A stretch of 64,000 bases of DNA from Brevundimonas sp. UBA5713 (GCF_002419815.1 NZ_DIGV01000016.1:165023-229022); one strand, 5' to 3'. Shown: positions 8,829 through 17,039, numbered from the stretch's first letter. The notes: generated from the letters alone by a model not told the origin. A program made the numbers and translations.

Positions 8829-10079
8829 ATGAGCGGTACCGATTACGACATCATTATTGCGGGCGCAGGGCTTGCCGGCGCGACCTTTGCCCTTGCGGCG
8901 ACCCAAGGCGGAACGAAGGTGGCTGTGGTCGATCCCCAGCCGTTCGAGAACCAGCTGGCCGCAACCTTTGATGGTCGCTCGACCGCTATCGCCTATTCGA
9001 CCTTCCGTATGCTGGATGCGCTGGGCATGGGCCAAAGCCTTCGACCGCACGCGTGCCGGATGGACCATATTCTGGTGACCGACGGCCAGCGCCCCAGTGC
9101 GTCCAGCCGCAAACCTTCGCCCGCCTTTATCCGTTTCGACGCCGAGGAAATCGGCGACCGCAATGGCGGCGAGCCTCTGGGCTATATGCTGGAGAACCGC
9201 CGCATCCGTCAGGCGCTGGCCGAAGCCCTGCCCAAGGCGGGCGTAGAGATCATTGCCCCCGCCGCTGTGGCCTCGGTCGATGTCGGCCCCGGTCTGGCGA
9301 CGGTGACGCTAAAGGACGGCCGCACGCTGAAGGCCCCGTTGGTAGTCGGTGCCGAAGGCCGCGGATCAACCGTGCGTCGTGAAGCCAAGATCGATACTCT
9401 GGGCTGGCAGTACAAACAATCCGGCGTCGTCTGCACGGTGAAACTGGGCCGCGATCACGGCAATGTGGCGCACGAATATTTCCTGCCGGATGGTCCGTTC
9501 GCCATCCTGCCATTGACCGAACAGCGCGCCTCTCTGGTCTGGACCGAGAGCACCCGCCGTGCCGAAGCGCTGAAGACCTGTTCGGACGAGGCGTTCAGCG
9601 CCCACCTGTTCCGACGCTTTGGTGAATTCCTCGACAGTGTCGAAGTGGTCGGCCCGCGGTTTGTCTATCCGCTGAGCCTGCAGCTGGCCGAGAACCTGAT
9701 CGCGCCGCGCATCGCCATTCTGGGCGACGCTGCCCACGGCGTGCACCCTGTGGCCGGTCAGGGCCTGAACATGGGTTTGAAGGATGCGGCGGCCTTGGCC
9801 GAGGTGCTGACCGAGGCCCTGCGTCTGGGTGAAGATATCGGCTCGGAACTGGTGCTGGAGCGCTATGCCCGCTGGCGCCGGTTCGACAATGCCGTTCTGG
9901 CCGCCGGTTTCGACGGCTTTGTACGCCTGTTCTCCAATGACCTGCCGCCCGTTCGTCTGGCCCGCGATGTCGGCATGGCCGTGGTCAACCGCATCGGCCC
10001 GCTGCGCCGCGCCTTCATGCACGAGGCCGGCGGTGCCACCGGTGACCTCCCTCGCCTCTTGCGAGGCGAGAGTCTTTAG
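8829..10079 (+). CDS. UbiH/UbiF/VisC-family FAD monooxygenase
   Basis: A 416-residue flavoprotein hydroxylase, probably of ubiquinone ring modification. It has the dinucleotide-binding motif IIAGAGLAGATFAL near the N-terminus, the mid-protein GAEGRGSTVRR motif, and the second FAD motif GDAAHGVHPVAGQGLNMGL near residue 300. Which ring position it hydroxylates (UbiH, UbiF or UbiI-like) cannot be told. It is divergent from ftsK with 154 bp between them. The start ATG 8829 has only a weak ribosome site; ATG 8822 is in another frame. Confidence 0.88.
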   Translation: MSGTDYDIIIAGAGLAGATFALAATQGGTKVAVVDPQPFENQLAATFDGRSTAIAYSTFRMLDALGMGQSLRPHACRMDHILVTDGQRPSASSRKPSPAFIRFDAEEIGDRNGGEPLGYMLENRRIRQALAEALPKAGVEIIAPAAVASVDVGPGLATVTLKDGRTLKAPLVVGAEGRGSTVRREAKIDTLGWQYKQSGVVCTVKLGRDHGNVAHEYFLPDGPFAILPLTEQRASLVWTESTRRAEALKTCSDEAFSAHLFRRFGEFLDSVEVVGPRFVYPLSLQLAENLIAPRIAILGDAAHGVHPVAGQGLNMGLKDAAALAEVLTEALRLGEDIGSELVLERYARWRRFDNAVLAAGFDGFVRLFSNDLPPVRLARDVGMAVVNRIGPLRRAFMHEAGGATGDLPRLLRGESL

Positions 10080-10085
10080 GTGCCT

Positions 10086-10118
10086 CGAGCCGCGTAGCGG
10101 CTCGGGCGTTCCGCTACG
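10086..10118. repeat. REP-like nested inverted repeats
   Basis: CGAGCCGC/GCGGCTCG (10086-10093, 10097-10104) forms a tight hairpin. CGTAGCGG (10093-10100) can instead pair with CCGCTACG (10111-10118). More GC dyads continue to about 10260. Confidence 0.45.
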
Positions 10119-10271
10119 TTCGCCGCGCGGCGGCTCACGGCTTGAGCGGATTGAGCTCTAGATAGCCAACCTCACGCTTTTGCACCACGCGCCCGCAGGG
10201 TCGCGTGTCAGCACACCCCTTGTCGCTCAAGCATCGAGGCCCCGCGGGCCGAGCGATAGCGACCAAACCGC

Positions 10272-10302
10272 AAAAGGGCCGCAGCAACGCTGCGGCCCTT
10301 TG
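10272..10302. terminator. bidirectional terminator, ubiH-like / Trm112
   Basis: A 13-bp stem AAAGGGCCGCAGC/GCTGCGGCCCTTT with a 3-nt loop, between convergent genes. TTTT follows on the minus strand. Confidence 0.75.
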
Positions 10303-10326
10303 TGCGAAAAGCATAATGCACGAAGC

Positions 10327-10524
10327 TTAGTCTTCTAAGCTTCGTGCCTCTTCAACCAGCATGATCGGCACGCCTTCGCGGATCGGGAAGGCCAGTTTGG
10401 CGCTGGCGGAGACCAGTTCGCCGCGTTCGCGGTCATAGGTCAGACGGCCACGGGTGACCGGGCAGACCAGAACTTCAAGAAGGCGGGGGTCGACCGTTAC
10501 CGGCGTGTTGAAATCGTCGCTCAT
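10327..10524 (-). CDS. Trm112/YcaR-family small protein
   Basis: A 65-residue member of the UPF0434/Trm112 family, shown by LLEVLVCPVTRGRLTYDRERGELVSASAKLAFPIREGVPIML. Eukaryotic Trm112 is an activator of methyltransferases; the role of the bacterial proteins is unsettled. Only one cysteine of the possible zinc site is present, as is usual in this bacterial branch. It is the last gene of a probable operon with the thioredoxin-like and LON-domain genes (54-bp gap) and ends at the terminator at 10272-10302. Confidence 0.85.
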   Translation of the reverse strand: MSDDFNTPVTVDPRLLEVLVCPVTRGRLTYDRERGELVSASAKLAFPIREGVPIMLVEEARSLED

Positions 10525-10577
10525 GCGGGTGTTGTAATCCTCATCGCCGCAGGGTGAAAGCCTTGGGCCGCGAAAGC

Positions 10578-11231
10578 CTATTGGACGCTGGGATTTATGT
10601 CCTCGTCGCCCGCCGCATCGATCTGCATCAAGGCCTTCAGGGCTTCGCTGCGTTCGTTGAGGGTCATGGCCTCGATCAGAGCCTGTTTCTCGGCGGGCTC
10701 GAACGGCAGCCCCATGGCCAGACTGTTGACCAGGGCCTCTACCGGAGCGGCCTCTGCCGTGTCCCAGTCGATCTCCAGGCCGCGACGACCCAGATAGGGG
10801 CGCAGGGCATCCAGAAAGGCATCGCGCTGGAAGGACGGAAACTCGTCCGGCCCGTCCAGATCCATTTCATAAGGCGCGAAGTCGGCCCGTACCTGACGAT
10901 AGGGCGTCTTGACCTGAAGCTCGTTGGCAATGCGGAAGCGGCTGATCCCCGTCAGGGTGATCAGATAGCGTCCATCGGAGGTCTCGGCGAAGCTGGTAAT
11001 GCGGCCTGCACAGCCAACCCGCATCAACGGCGGCTGTTCGCCCGTCGGCCCGACCGTCTGGATCATGCCGATCAGACGGTCGCCTGCCATGGCGTCATCC
11101 ACCATGTTCAGATAGCGCGGCTCGAACACATTCAGCGGCAGTTGGCCGCGGGCCAGCAGGATGGTTCCGGGCAAGGGAAAGACCGGGATAACCTGCGGCA
11201 AATCCGACGATCTGACATAGCCCTGAGCCAT
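10578..11231 (-). CDS. LON N-terminal-domain (substrate-binding) protein
   Basis: A 217-residue protein made of the LON substrate-binding domain without ATPase or protease parts (VIPVFPLPGTILLARGQLPLNVFEPRYLNMVDDAM at the N-terminus). ATG 11231 has AAAGG 7 nt upstream. An alternative ATG at 11246 lies 2 nt after the thioredoxin stop but has no clear ribosome site. Its function is unknown. Close spacing suggests co-transcription with the upstream co-chaperone, hinting at protein quality control (inference). Confidence 0.85.
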   Translation of the reverse strand: MAQGYVRSSDLPQVIPVFPLPGTILLARGQLPLNVFEPRYLNMVDDAMAGDRLIGMIQTVGPTGEQPPLMRVGCAGRITSFAETSDGRYLITLTGISRFRIANELQVKTPYRQVRADFAPYEMDLDGPDEFPSFQRDAFLDALRPYLGRRGLEIDWDTAEAAPVEALVNSLAMGLPFEPAEKQALIEAMTLNERSEALKALMQIDAAGDEDINPSVQ

Positions 11232-11248
11232 CCTGTGACCTTTCATTA

Positions 11249-12151
11249 TCAGGTGAACAGAATGGCCGACAGACGGCGGCGGCCGTCCTTGGCGACATCG
11301 CTCATGGTGCCAGCGGCTTCAAACACGGTCAGCAGCTCCTTACGGGCCGCCTGTTCGTTCCATTCGCGGTCCTTGGCGATGATCTCAAGCAGGTGATCCG
11401 AGGCACCCTTGAAATCGCCCGAGGCGGCGAGCGCCTGTGCCAGTTCAAAGCGGGTCTGGTGGTCGTCAGGATTGGCGGCCAGCTTTGCATCCAGTTCGGC
11501 CGTTGCGCCCGAGGCCTCGCCGCCCTTGGCCGCAAGAGCCAGTTGCGCGCGCAGGCTTTGCACCGCGGGTTCTTTGGAGTCCGCCGGAGCCATGGCCAGA
11601 GTCTGCGCGGCCTGCTCGGCGTCGCCATCAGCCATATAGACGCGGGCCATACCGGCAATGGCCTTTTCGTTCTTCGGGTCCATGGTCAGGACCTGAGCGA
11701 AGGCCTGTGCGGCGCCGCCGATGTCGTTCAGGGTCAGGCTTTCTTCGCCCAGACCCAGCAGTTGTTCGATGTCGGTGTTGGCGCCCGTGCCGCCCGTCAG
11801 GCGATCGATAAAGGCCTTGATCTGGCTTTCCGGAACCGCGCCCTGGAAGCCATCGACCGGCTGGCCGTTGACGAAGGCATAGACAGTCGGGATCGACTGC
11901 ACGCGCAGTTGGCCCGCATAGGCCGGATTGGCGTCCACATCGATCTTGACCATCTTCACTGCACCACCGGCAGCACGGACGTTCTTCTCAAGCAGCGGGC
12001 CCAGCGTACGGCACGGGCCGCACCACGTGGCCCAGAAGTCGACGATGACCGGCTGGGTCTTCGACGCCTCGACCACGTCCTGCATGAAGGTCGCGTCGGT
12101 GCCGTCCTTGATCAGGTCGGACGGTGCGGCGGACGGGTCGGTAAGGCTCAT
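11249..12151 (-). CDS. cnoX: thioredoxin-TPR co-chaperone, CnoX/YbbN type
   Basis: A 300-residue protein with an N-terminal thioredoxin fold carrying an intact WCGPC active site (Trp43-Cys47) and a C-terminal TPR-like region (about 130-300, with AQAFAQVLTMDPKNEKAIAGMARVY). E. coli CnoX protects proteins from overoxidation and hands them to GroEL; it has lost the classical CGPC, which is kept here, so oxidoreductase activity is likely. I chose ATG 12151 (AGGA upstream) over an in-frame TTG at 12169. First gene of a three-gene unit. Confidence 0.88.
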   Translation of the reverse strand: MSLTDPSAAPSDLIKDGTDATFMQDVVEASKTQPVIVDFWATWCGPCRTLGPLLEKNVRAAGGAVKMVKIDVDANPAYAGQLRVQSIPTVYAFVNGQPVDGFQGAVPESQIKAFIDRLTGGTGANTDIEQLLGLGEESLTLNDIGGAAQAFAQVLTMDPKNEKAIAGMARVYMADGDAEQAAQTLAMAPADSKEPAVQSLRAQLALAAKGGEASGATAELDAKLAANPDDHQTRFELAQALAASGDFKGASDHLLEIIAKDREWNEQAARKELLTVFEAAGTMSDVAKDGRRRLSAILFT

Positions 12152-12227
12152 AGAAGTCGGGTCCTGCAAAAGGAAATAGGTCGTTTCTGTTCATGTGGTC
12201 CCGACCGCTGCCAGACTCAAGAGGCAG

Positions 12228-12779
12228 CTAGACGGTGACGCGCTCCAGAGTCTCGAAATCCACCACGAAAGGCGGGCGTTTCAGGGTTTCCAGAAAGCGG
12301 CGGAAGTCGCTTTGTCGCAGGCCCGTCGTCGCCGTGTTCACCAGAGGGTGGAAGTTGACGATGTCGGCTTCCCACAGGGCACGGTCCAGAACGAAGGTCA
12401 CACGCTGGTCAGGATCGTTGATCAGGCCCAGCGCCGTCACCGATCCGGGGCGCACGCCCAGACATTCCCAAAGCAGGGTCTCGTTGCCGAACGACAGACG
12501 GTCAGAGCCCATCACCTTATGGGCGCGTTTCAGATCGATCACCGTGTCCTGCTTGGCCGAGATCAGCCAGATCCGGCCCTTCTTGTCCTTCAGGAAGAGG
12601 TTTTTGGTATGGGCCCCGGGCATGTCCGCCTTGAGGTCCAGCCCCTCCTCCACCCGAAAAACGGCGGGATGATCATAGGTGGTCTGATCAATGCCATGCT
12701 CGGCCAGATAGGCCAGCAGGGCGGCGCGATCATAGGCGGGGACGAAATCGGACGCAGGTTCTGTCACTGGAATGTTCAT
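12228..12779 (-). CDS. YbaK/ProX-family prolyl-tRNA editing hydrolase
   Basis: A 183-residue free-standing trans-editing domain that most likely hydrolyses Ala-tRNA(Pro). Supporting sequence: GAHTKNLFLKDKKGRIWLI with the catalytic-region Lys, followed by GSVTALGLIND and FHPLVNTATTGL. The frame stays open upstream across the opposite-strand DUF6065 gene, but homology begins at MNIPVTEP (ATG 12779, AAGG just upstream). It is divergent from DUF6065, with 72 bp between them. Confidence 0.88.
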   Translation of the reverse strand: MNIPVTEPASDFVPAYDRAALLAYLAEHGIDQTTYDHPAVFRVEEGLDLKADMPGAHTKNLFLKDKKGRIWLISAKQDTVIDLKRAHKVMGSDRLSFGNETLLWECLGVRPGSVTALGLINDPDQRVTFVLDRALWEADIVNFHPLVNTATTGLRQSDFRRFLETLKRPPFVVDFETLERVTV

Positions 12780-12851
12780 AGGCCTTGTCGGGCGGGGTAT
12801 GGCGACGTTAGGGGAAGAGGAAGTCTCATCGTTACCCCGTGGAGCCGCGAC

Positions 12852-13592
12852 TTGGAACTGGAATGCTATCCGATGCACGCCCGCCCGTGCGATCTGGTGC
12901 CGGGGCGGCAATCCCGTAACTGGATGGACGCCTTTGCGGCGCGCCACCCCTATCGTTGTCTGCCGTTGAATATGGCCAATACGACGGGTTGGGAAATCCT
13001 GTGCCCGATCGGTTTTACCGCCGAATGGAACGGCGGCCCACATCAGGATGACATCAAGATCACGCCCGAGCGCCACACGCCGGACCTGAACCATTTCGTC
13101 ACCTCGCACTTTTCGCGCGGCGTGCTGACCATGCACCCGCAGTATCTGTTCCGCACCCCGCCGGGCTGGGGCCTGATCGCCAAGGGCGCGCCGAACCATG
13201 TGAAGGACGGCATCCAGCCGCTGGAAGGCATTATCGAGACCGACTGGCTGCCCTTCCCCTTCACCATGAACTGGATCTTCACCCGCCCCGGCAAGATCAA
13301 GTTCGAACGTGGCGAGCCCTTCTGCTTCATCCTGCCCATCGAGCACCACAAGGTGGAGGCGATGCAGCCGGTAATCCGCGACCTGAACTCCAACCCCGGC
13401 ATGCGCGAACAGTTCGAGGCGTGGAACCGCGCCCGTACCGACTTCAACAACCGTCTGGCCAACCACGATCCGGCAGCGGTGAAGGAGGCGTGGCAGCGGT
13501 ATTACTTCAAGGGCGAAGTTCCCGAGGAAATGGCCAAGGCCCCCGAGACCCACGCGAACAAGCGCCGTCTCAAGGCCCCTCGCCTCGGCTAA
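12852..13592 (+). CDS. DUF6065 family protein
   Basis: A 246-residue protein of unknown function. ECYPMHARPCDLVPG followed by NWMDAF...YRCLPLNMANTTGWEILCP matches the DUF6065 N-terminus as I recall it, and begins before the first ATG (12873). I therefore place the start at TTG 12852, which has GGAG (12841-12844) exactly 7 nt upstream. An ATG start at 12873 would cut into the conserved part. It is convergent with cenR across a bidirectional terminator and a parS site. Confidence 0.75.
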   Translation: MELECYPMHARPCDLVPGRQSRNWMDAFAARHPYRCLPLNMANTTGWEILCPIGFTAEWNGGPHQDDIKITPERHTPDLNHFVTSHFSRGVLTMHPQYLFRTPPGWGLIAKGAPNHVKDGIQPLEGIIETDWLPFPFTMNWIFTRPGKIKFERGEPFCFILPIEHHKVEAMQPVIRDLNSNPGMREQFEAWNRARTDFNNRLANHDPAAVKEAWQRYYFKGEVPEEMAKAPETHANKRRLKAPRLG

Positions 13593-13608
13593 AGCTTCAC
13601 GTGAAACA
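13593..13608. promoter_or_regulatory. parS-like ParB site 1 (14/16)
   Basis: AGCTTCACGTGAAACA, two mismatches to TGTTTCACGTGAAACA, directly after the DUF6065 stop. About 8 kb outside the par genes. Confidence 0.6.
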
Positions 13609-13643
13609 AAAAGGCCCGCTGCGAACACAGCGGGCCTTTTCTC
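13609..13643. terminator. bidirectional terminator DUF6065 / cenR
   Basis: A 13-bp stem AAAAGGCCCGCTG/CAGCGGGCCTTTT with a 6-nt loop, T-rich on both strands. Confidence 0.9.
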
Positions 13644-13661
13644 TATTTGGTCATACCGGCC

Positions 13662-14348
13662 TTAGGGCTGGAGACGATAGCCACCGGCGTCGGTCAGCAA
13701 CAGGCGGGCCTGACCCGGCTCGGCCTCGATCTTTTGACGCAGGCGATAGATGTGGGTTTCCAACGTGTGGGTGGTCACACCGGCATTATAGCCCCACACC
13801 TCGGTCAGCAGCTCTTCGCGCGACACCGGCTTGGTGCCTGCACGATAGAGATACTTCAGGATGTTGGTTTCCTTCTCCGTCAGGCGGACCTTTTTGCCGC
13901 TGGCGTCGACCATCATCTTGGAGGCAGGGCGGAATTCGTACGGGCCGATCTGGAAGACCGCGTCTTCAGACTGTTCGTGGCTGCGCAGATGGGCGCGGAT
14001 ACGGGCCAGCAGGACAGCAAACCGGAACGGCTTGGTCACATAGTCATTGGCTCCGGAATCCAGACCCAGGATGGCGTCTGCGTCCGACGACTGACCGGTC
14101 AGCATGATGACCGGTGTCGAAACACCCGCCTTGCGGATCAGGCGGCAGGCCTCGCGGCCATCCATGTCGGGCAGGTCAACGTCCAGCAGGATCAGGTCGG
14201 CGCGGCTTTCGCGGGCCTGTTTTACCCCCTCCGTAGCTGTGGGGGCCTGAACCGGACGAAACTCCTCGTGCAGAGCCAGTTGCTCGGCGAGGGCTTCGCG
14301 CAGGTCGTCGTCATCGTCGATGATCAGGATCGTCTTGGGCGTCGGCAT
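13662..14348 (-). CDS. cenR: OmpR-family response regulator, CenR-like
   Basis: A 228-residue response regulator. Receiver domain: acidic patch at residues 11-15, phospho-acceptor Asp56 in LLDVDLPDMDG, and Lys106 in TKPF. A C-terminal OmpR winged helix (about 128-228) contains LTEKETNILKYL and THTLETHIYRLRQKI. The position, a few genes before leuS-holA-parB, matches Caulobacter CC_3743 (CenR), an essential cell-envelope regulator whose kinase CenK is encoded elsewhere. The specific name rests on this synteny and on recalled similarity. No kinase gene is adjacent. Confidence 0.8.
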   Translation of the reverse strand: MPTPKTILIIDDDDDLREALAEQLALHEEFRPVQAPTATEGVKQARESRADLILLDVDLPDMDGREACRLIRKAGVSTPVIMLTGQSSDADAILGLDSGANDYVTKPFRFAVLLARIRAHLRSHEQSEDAVFQIGPYEFRPASKMMVDASGKKVRLTEKETNILKYLYRAGTKPVSREELLTEVWGYNAGVTTHTLETHIYRLRQKIEAEPGQARLLLTDAGGYRLQP

Positions 14349-14409
14349 AGGAAGACAATGGCGATCATCGTCTCAAAAGCCAACAGGGAGAGGCCGTAAT
14401 ACGTCGTAA

Positions 14410-15099
14410 TCAGGCGCTTTTTGCCGCTTTTCGTTCGCCAAACAAAGCTGAGCCGACGCGGACATGGGTCGCCCCGCAGGCAATAGCGGTTTCGAAGTCA
14501 CCACTCATGCCCATGGACAGCACGGTCAGCCCGTTACGCTTGGCCAAGCTTTGCAACAGCAAGAAATGCGGCGTCGGGTCCTGATCGACGGGCGGAATAC
14601 ACATCAGCCCCTCGATGTTCAGCCCATAGGTGTCGCGCGCGACCTTGATCAGCGCATCGACGTCATCCGGAAGAACGCCAGCCTTTTGCGGTTCCGCCCC
14701 GGTATTGACCTGAACCAGAAGTCGCACCGACCTACCGGTCTTTTGCTGGGCCTCGGCAACGGCGACGGCCAGTTTTTCACGGTCCAGCGTCTCGATCACA
14801 TCAAACAGGCGCACCGCATCCAGCGCCTTATTGGTCTGAAGCGGGCCGATCAATCGCAACTCCAAACCGTCGCGTTGGTGGGCCCAATGGGTTTGGGCTT
14901 CCTGCACGCGGTTTTCGCCAAAGACGGTCTGGCCAGTGGCCAAGGCTTCGGACAGCGCCTCGGCAATCTGGGTCTTGCTGACCGCCGTCAGCACCACTTC
15001 GGATGTCTTGCGTTGTGCGTCGTGACAGGCTTTGTCGATCTGGGCGCGCACGGTTGCGAAACGCTCAGCAATCGATGGCGATGGATGCGAGGCAGACAT
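14410..15099 (-). CDS. yggS: YggS-family PLP-binding protein
   Basis: A 229-residue pyridoxal-phosphate homeostasis protein of the alanine-racemase-fold family (PLPBP/YggS). Landmarks: VVLTAVSKTQ with the PLP lysine, FGENRVQEAQ, LIGPLQTNK, and the phosphate-binding SMGMSGDFETAIACGATHVRVGSALFG. ATG 15099 is preceded by GGAG; a longer open frame upstream is not needed. Its start codon overlaps the divergent thiE start (CATG at 15097-15100). Confidence 0.93.
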   Translation of the reverse strand: MSASHPSPSIAERFATVRAQIDKACHDAQRKTSEVVLTAVSKTQIAEALSEALATGQTVFGENRVQEAQTHWAHQRDGLELRLIGPLQTNKALDAVRLFDVIETLDREKLAVAVAEAQQKTGRSVRLLVQVNTGAEPQKAGVLPDDVDALIKVARDTYGLNIEGLMCIPPVDQDPTPHFLLLQSLAKRNGLTVLSMGMSGDFETAIACGATHVRVGSALFGERKAAKSA

Positions 15100-15739
15100 G
15101 ATCCTCTCCGAGGCAGCGACGACCCTTTGGGACACGGCGAAGGCTCTAGCCCTTCAGGTCGTCCCTGTCAGCCCGTCCGCCCGTCCTGCCCTGCCGCCGC
15201 TGTTGTTCTTCACCGATCCGGACCGCACGCCGGAGCCATGGCGCACCGCTGAAAATCTGCCGCGCGGGGCGGGTGTGGTGTTTCGCGCTTTTGCCGCCGA
15301 GGATGCCGTCGAACAGGGACTGAAACTGCGCGCCGCCTGTGACCGCGCAGGCGTGGTGTTGCTGGCGGGGCGCGATGTGGAACTGGCCGAGGCGATCCGG
15401 GCCGATGGCCTGCATCTACCGGAGCGACTGCTGGGCCGTGCGGGCTCTGTTAGAGCCGATCATCCCGACTGGCTGGTCACAGGGGCTGTGCATCAGGCCG
15501 AAAACTGGCGGCTGGCGAAATCACTGGATGCCGCCATTGTCTCGCCGGTGTTTCCGGCGGGTGGGGCTTCGGCCGCCAAGGCCGCGCTCAGGCTGGACGG
15601 GTTTCAGGCCCTGACCGAACAGGCCCCCTGCCCCGTCTATGCGCTGGGCGGCATATCGCCGGGCAATGCGCACAGCCTGTTGCAGACACGCGCCTGCGGT
15701 TTCGCCGCCGTGGATGCGATTACAGCCGCCTTTGGCTGA
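15098..15739 (+). CDS. thiE: thiamine-phosphate synthase family protein
   Basis: A 213-residue TenI/ThiE-fold protein. RADGLHLPERL, AAIVSPVFPAGGASAAKAALRLDGF and YALGGISPGNA match the phosphate-binding and substrate loops of ThiE. ThiE joins HET-phosphate and HMP-diphosphate. This caulobacterial branch is divergent, so it may not be the main thiamine synthase. ATG 15098 has GAGG 5 nt upstream and shares two bases with the divergent yggS start. An in-frame start further upstream would lie inside yggS. Confidence 0.75.
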   Translation: MILSEAATTLWDTAKALALQVVPVSPSARPALPPLLFFTDPDRTPEPWRTAENLPRGAGVVFRAFAAEDAVEQGLKLRAACDRAGVVLLAGRDVELAEAIRADGLHLPERLLGRAGSVRADHPDWLVTGAVHQAENWRLAKSLDAAIVSPVFPAGGASAAKAALRLDGFQALTEQAPCPVYALGGISPGNAHSLLQTRACGFAAVDAITAAFG

Positions 15740-16153
15740 TTAGAATTTGAAGATGGTTTCCAGACGCACGCGCGGTTGGCTGCGGCGGTCGGTTTCCTGT
15801 GCGCGGGCCGGATCGCGTTCCGGCGTCGCCAGCTGGGCCGCTGCACCCACGCGCAGGCGCGGGCTGAGGCGATAGTAGGCACCGGCTTCAACATCGCCGA
15901 GGTCATACTCGCGACCTACCGGCTGGTTCAGGTTGAAGTTCAGGCCCCAACGGCCGCTTTCCGACCAGCGTAGACCACGGCGCTGCGGCTGCTGGGGCGA
16001 AGCCCCGCGTTCCGTCGCGGTGGAGACCGGCTGGTTGATGGCTTGGGCCAGATTGACCTGGTTGGCGCGGGTCTGGGCCGAGGCGTGCGTGGTCGTCCCG
16101 GCCAAGGCCAGGGCACCGACTGCTGCCATCATTGCGACTTTCGTGCGCATCAT
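15740..16153 (-). CDS. ntrZ: NtrZ-family periplasmic regulatory protein
   Basis: About 137 residues from MMRTKVAMMAAVGALALAG, a signal peptide cleaved near THASAQ. The mature part has RWGLNFNLNQPVGREYDLGDVEAGAYYRLSPRLRVG and ends in RVRLETIFKF, features I associate with Caulobacter NtrZ, reported to restrain the NtrY sensor kinase from the periplasm. Synteny upstream of leuS agrees. Possible starts are 16159, 16153 and 16150. It is tail-to-tail with thiE with no gap, and a predicted EcfG promoter lies about 120 bp upstream. Confidence 0.75.
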   Translation of the reverse strand: MMRTKVAMMAAVGALALAGTTTHASAQTRANQVNLAQAINQPVSTATERGASPQQPQRRGLRWSESGRWGLNFNLNQPVGREYDLGDVEAGAYYRLSPRLRVGAAAQLATPERDPARAQETDRRSQPRVRLETIFKF

Positions 16154-16277
16154 TCCCAAGTCCGTCCAAGACTGTCGCCCCTATGTGGGCGACATCTCAA
16201 ATCAATCAATCCTGCATTCATCCACAGGACTGCCCGATTAGACACCGTCGTTTGCTGGGGTCAACGCTTGCGGCATG

Positions 16278-16302
16278 AACGTACGCCAATCCTTGCGGTT
16301 CC
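16278..16302 (-). promoter_or_regulatory. predicted EcfG/SigT promoter for ntrZ
   Basis: Minus strand GGAAC (16302-16298), 16 nt, CGTT (16281-16278): an exact consensus match about 120 bp before the ntrZ start. Confidence 0.65.
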
Positions 16303-16476
16303 GCTTCGAGTCTGTGGACACCTGTGTCACTGACGTCACGCAATTGGCGTGCAAACCGAGTCAGTTACGCTGAAATCCACTTATCGGGAAAACACCTGTT
16401 CGGGCCGTTTGATGCCTGATTTGCGATTACAAGGTCATCTGTTGGCCTTACAACGCTTCCATAGAGTGTAGATCAG

Positions 16477-16506
16477 CTTGTCACGCCCCCTTTTCAGCGT
16501 GTTATA
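16477..16506 (+). promoter_or_regulatory. predicted housekeeping promoter
   Basis: TTGTCA (16477-16482), 18-nt spacer, TTATAG (16501-16506), about 80 bp before the DUF3576 lipoprotein start. Confidence 0.5.
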
Positions 16507-16589
16507 GAGCGTGAATCCGGCGACGCGGGTTCGCTGCTAAGGCAGCGGGTTCGGCGCGCCACGTCGATGACCTATTTGGAGATCTCGGA

Positions 16590-17039
16590 ATGGCTCTTGT
16601 TCGTGGCGCAGCAATCGCCCTGGTCGCTACCGGCCTGCTAGTGAGTGGCTGCTCCAGCCTTCCGCTCATCGGTAAGAAAGAAACCAAGGCTGTGACGGTC
16701 GAAGATCGTCTGGGCATTGGCGTGAACGCCTTCCTGTGGCGTGCGACCCTCGACACCCTGTCCTTCATGCCGCTAGCCAGTGCCGACCCATGGGGCGGCG
16801 TGGTCAACTATGACTGGTACATCAACCCGCAAGCGCCGAACGAGCGCTTCAAGGCCACCGTCTTCATCCTTGACCGCCGCCTGCGCGCCGATGCGCTGAA
16901 CGTGGCTGTGACCAAGGAAGTGCAAGACGGTAGCGGCCAGTGGGTCACCGCACCGGTGGCTGCTCAGACCGAAACCGATCTGGAAAACGCCATCCTGACC
17001 AAGGCACGCCAGCTCAACCTCGCCGGCACAGGCCGCTAA
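16590..17039 (+). CDS. DUF3576 lipoprotein
   Basis: A 149-residue lipoprotein. The signal peptide has the lipobox LVSGC (Cys21), followed by a DUF3576 domain marked by GVNAFLWRATLDTLSFMPLASADPWGGVVNYDWY. Function unknown; the anchor residue after Cys is Ser, compatible with outer-membrane sorting by the Lol system. It is followed by leuS after 89 bp that contain a possible leader structure. Confidence 0.88.
   Translation: MALVRGAAIALVATGLLVSGCSSLPLIGKKETKAVTVEDRLGIGVNAFLWRATLDTLSFMPLASADPWGGVVNYDWYINPQAPNERFKATVFILDRRLRADALNVAVTKEVQDGSGQWVTAPVAAQTETDLENAILTKARQLNLAGTGR

Larger units (their letters stand above)
16160..16589. other. ntrZ / DUF3576 intergenic region
   Basis: A 430-bp divergent promoter region with no credible gene. 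It holds a minus-strand EcfG promoter and a plus-strand housekeeping-type promoter (both listed), and a TGACGTCA palindrome near 16332. Confidence 0.6.

Noticed and set aside
12195..12851. Upstream open extension of the DUF6065 frame
   Set aside because: It covers the opposite-strand ProX-type gene in antisense and has no homology features; the gene begins at TTG 12852.
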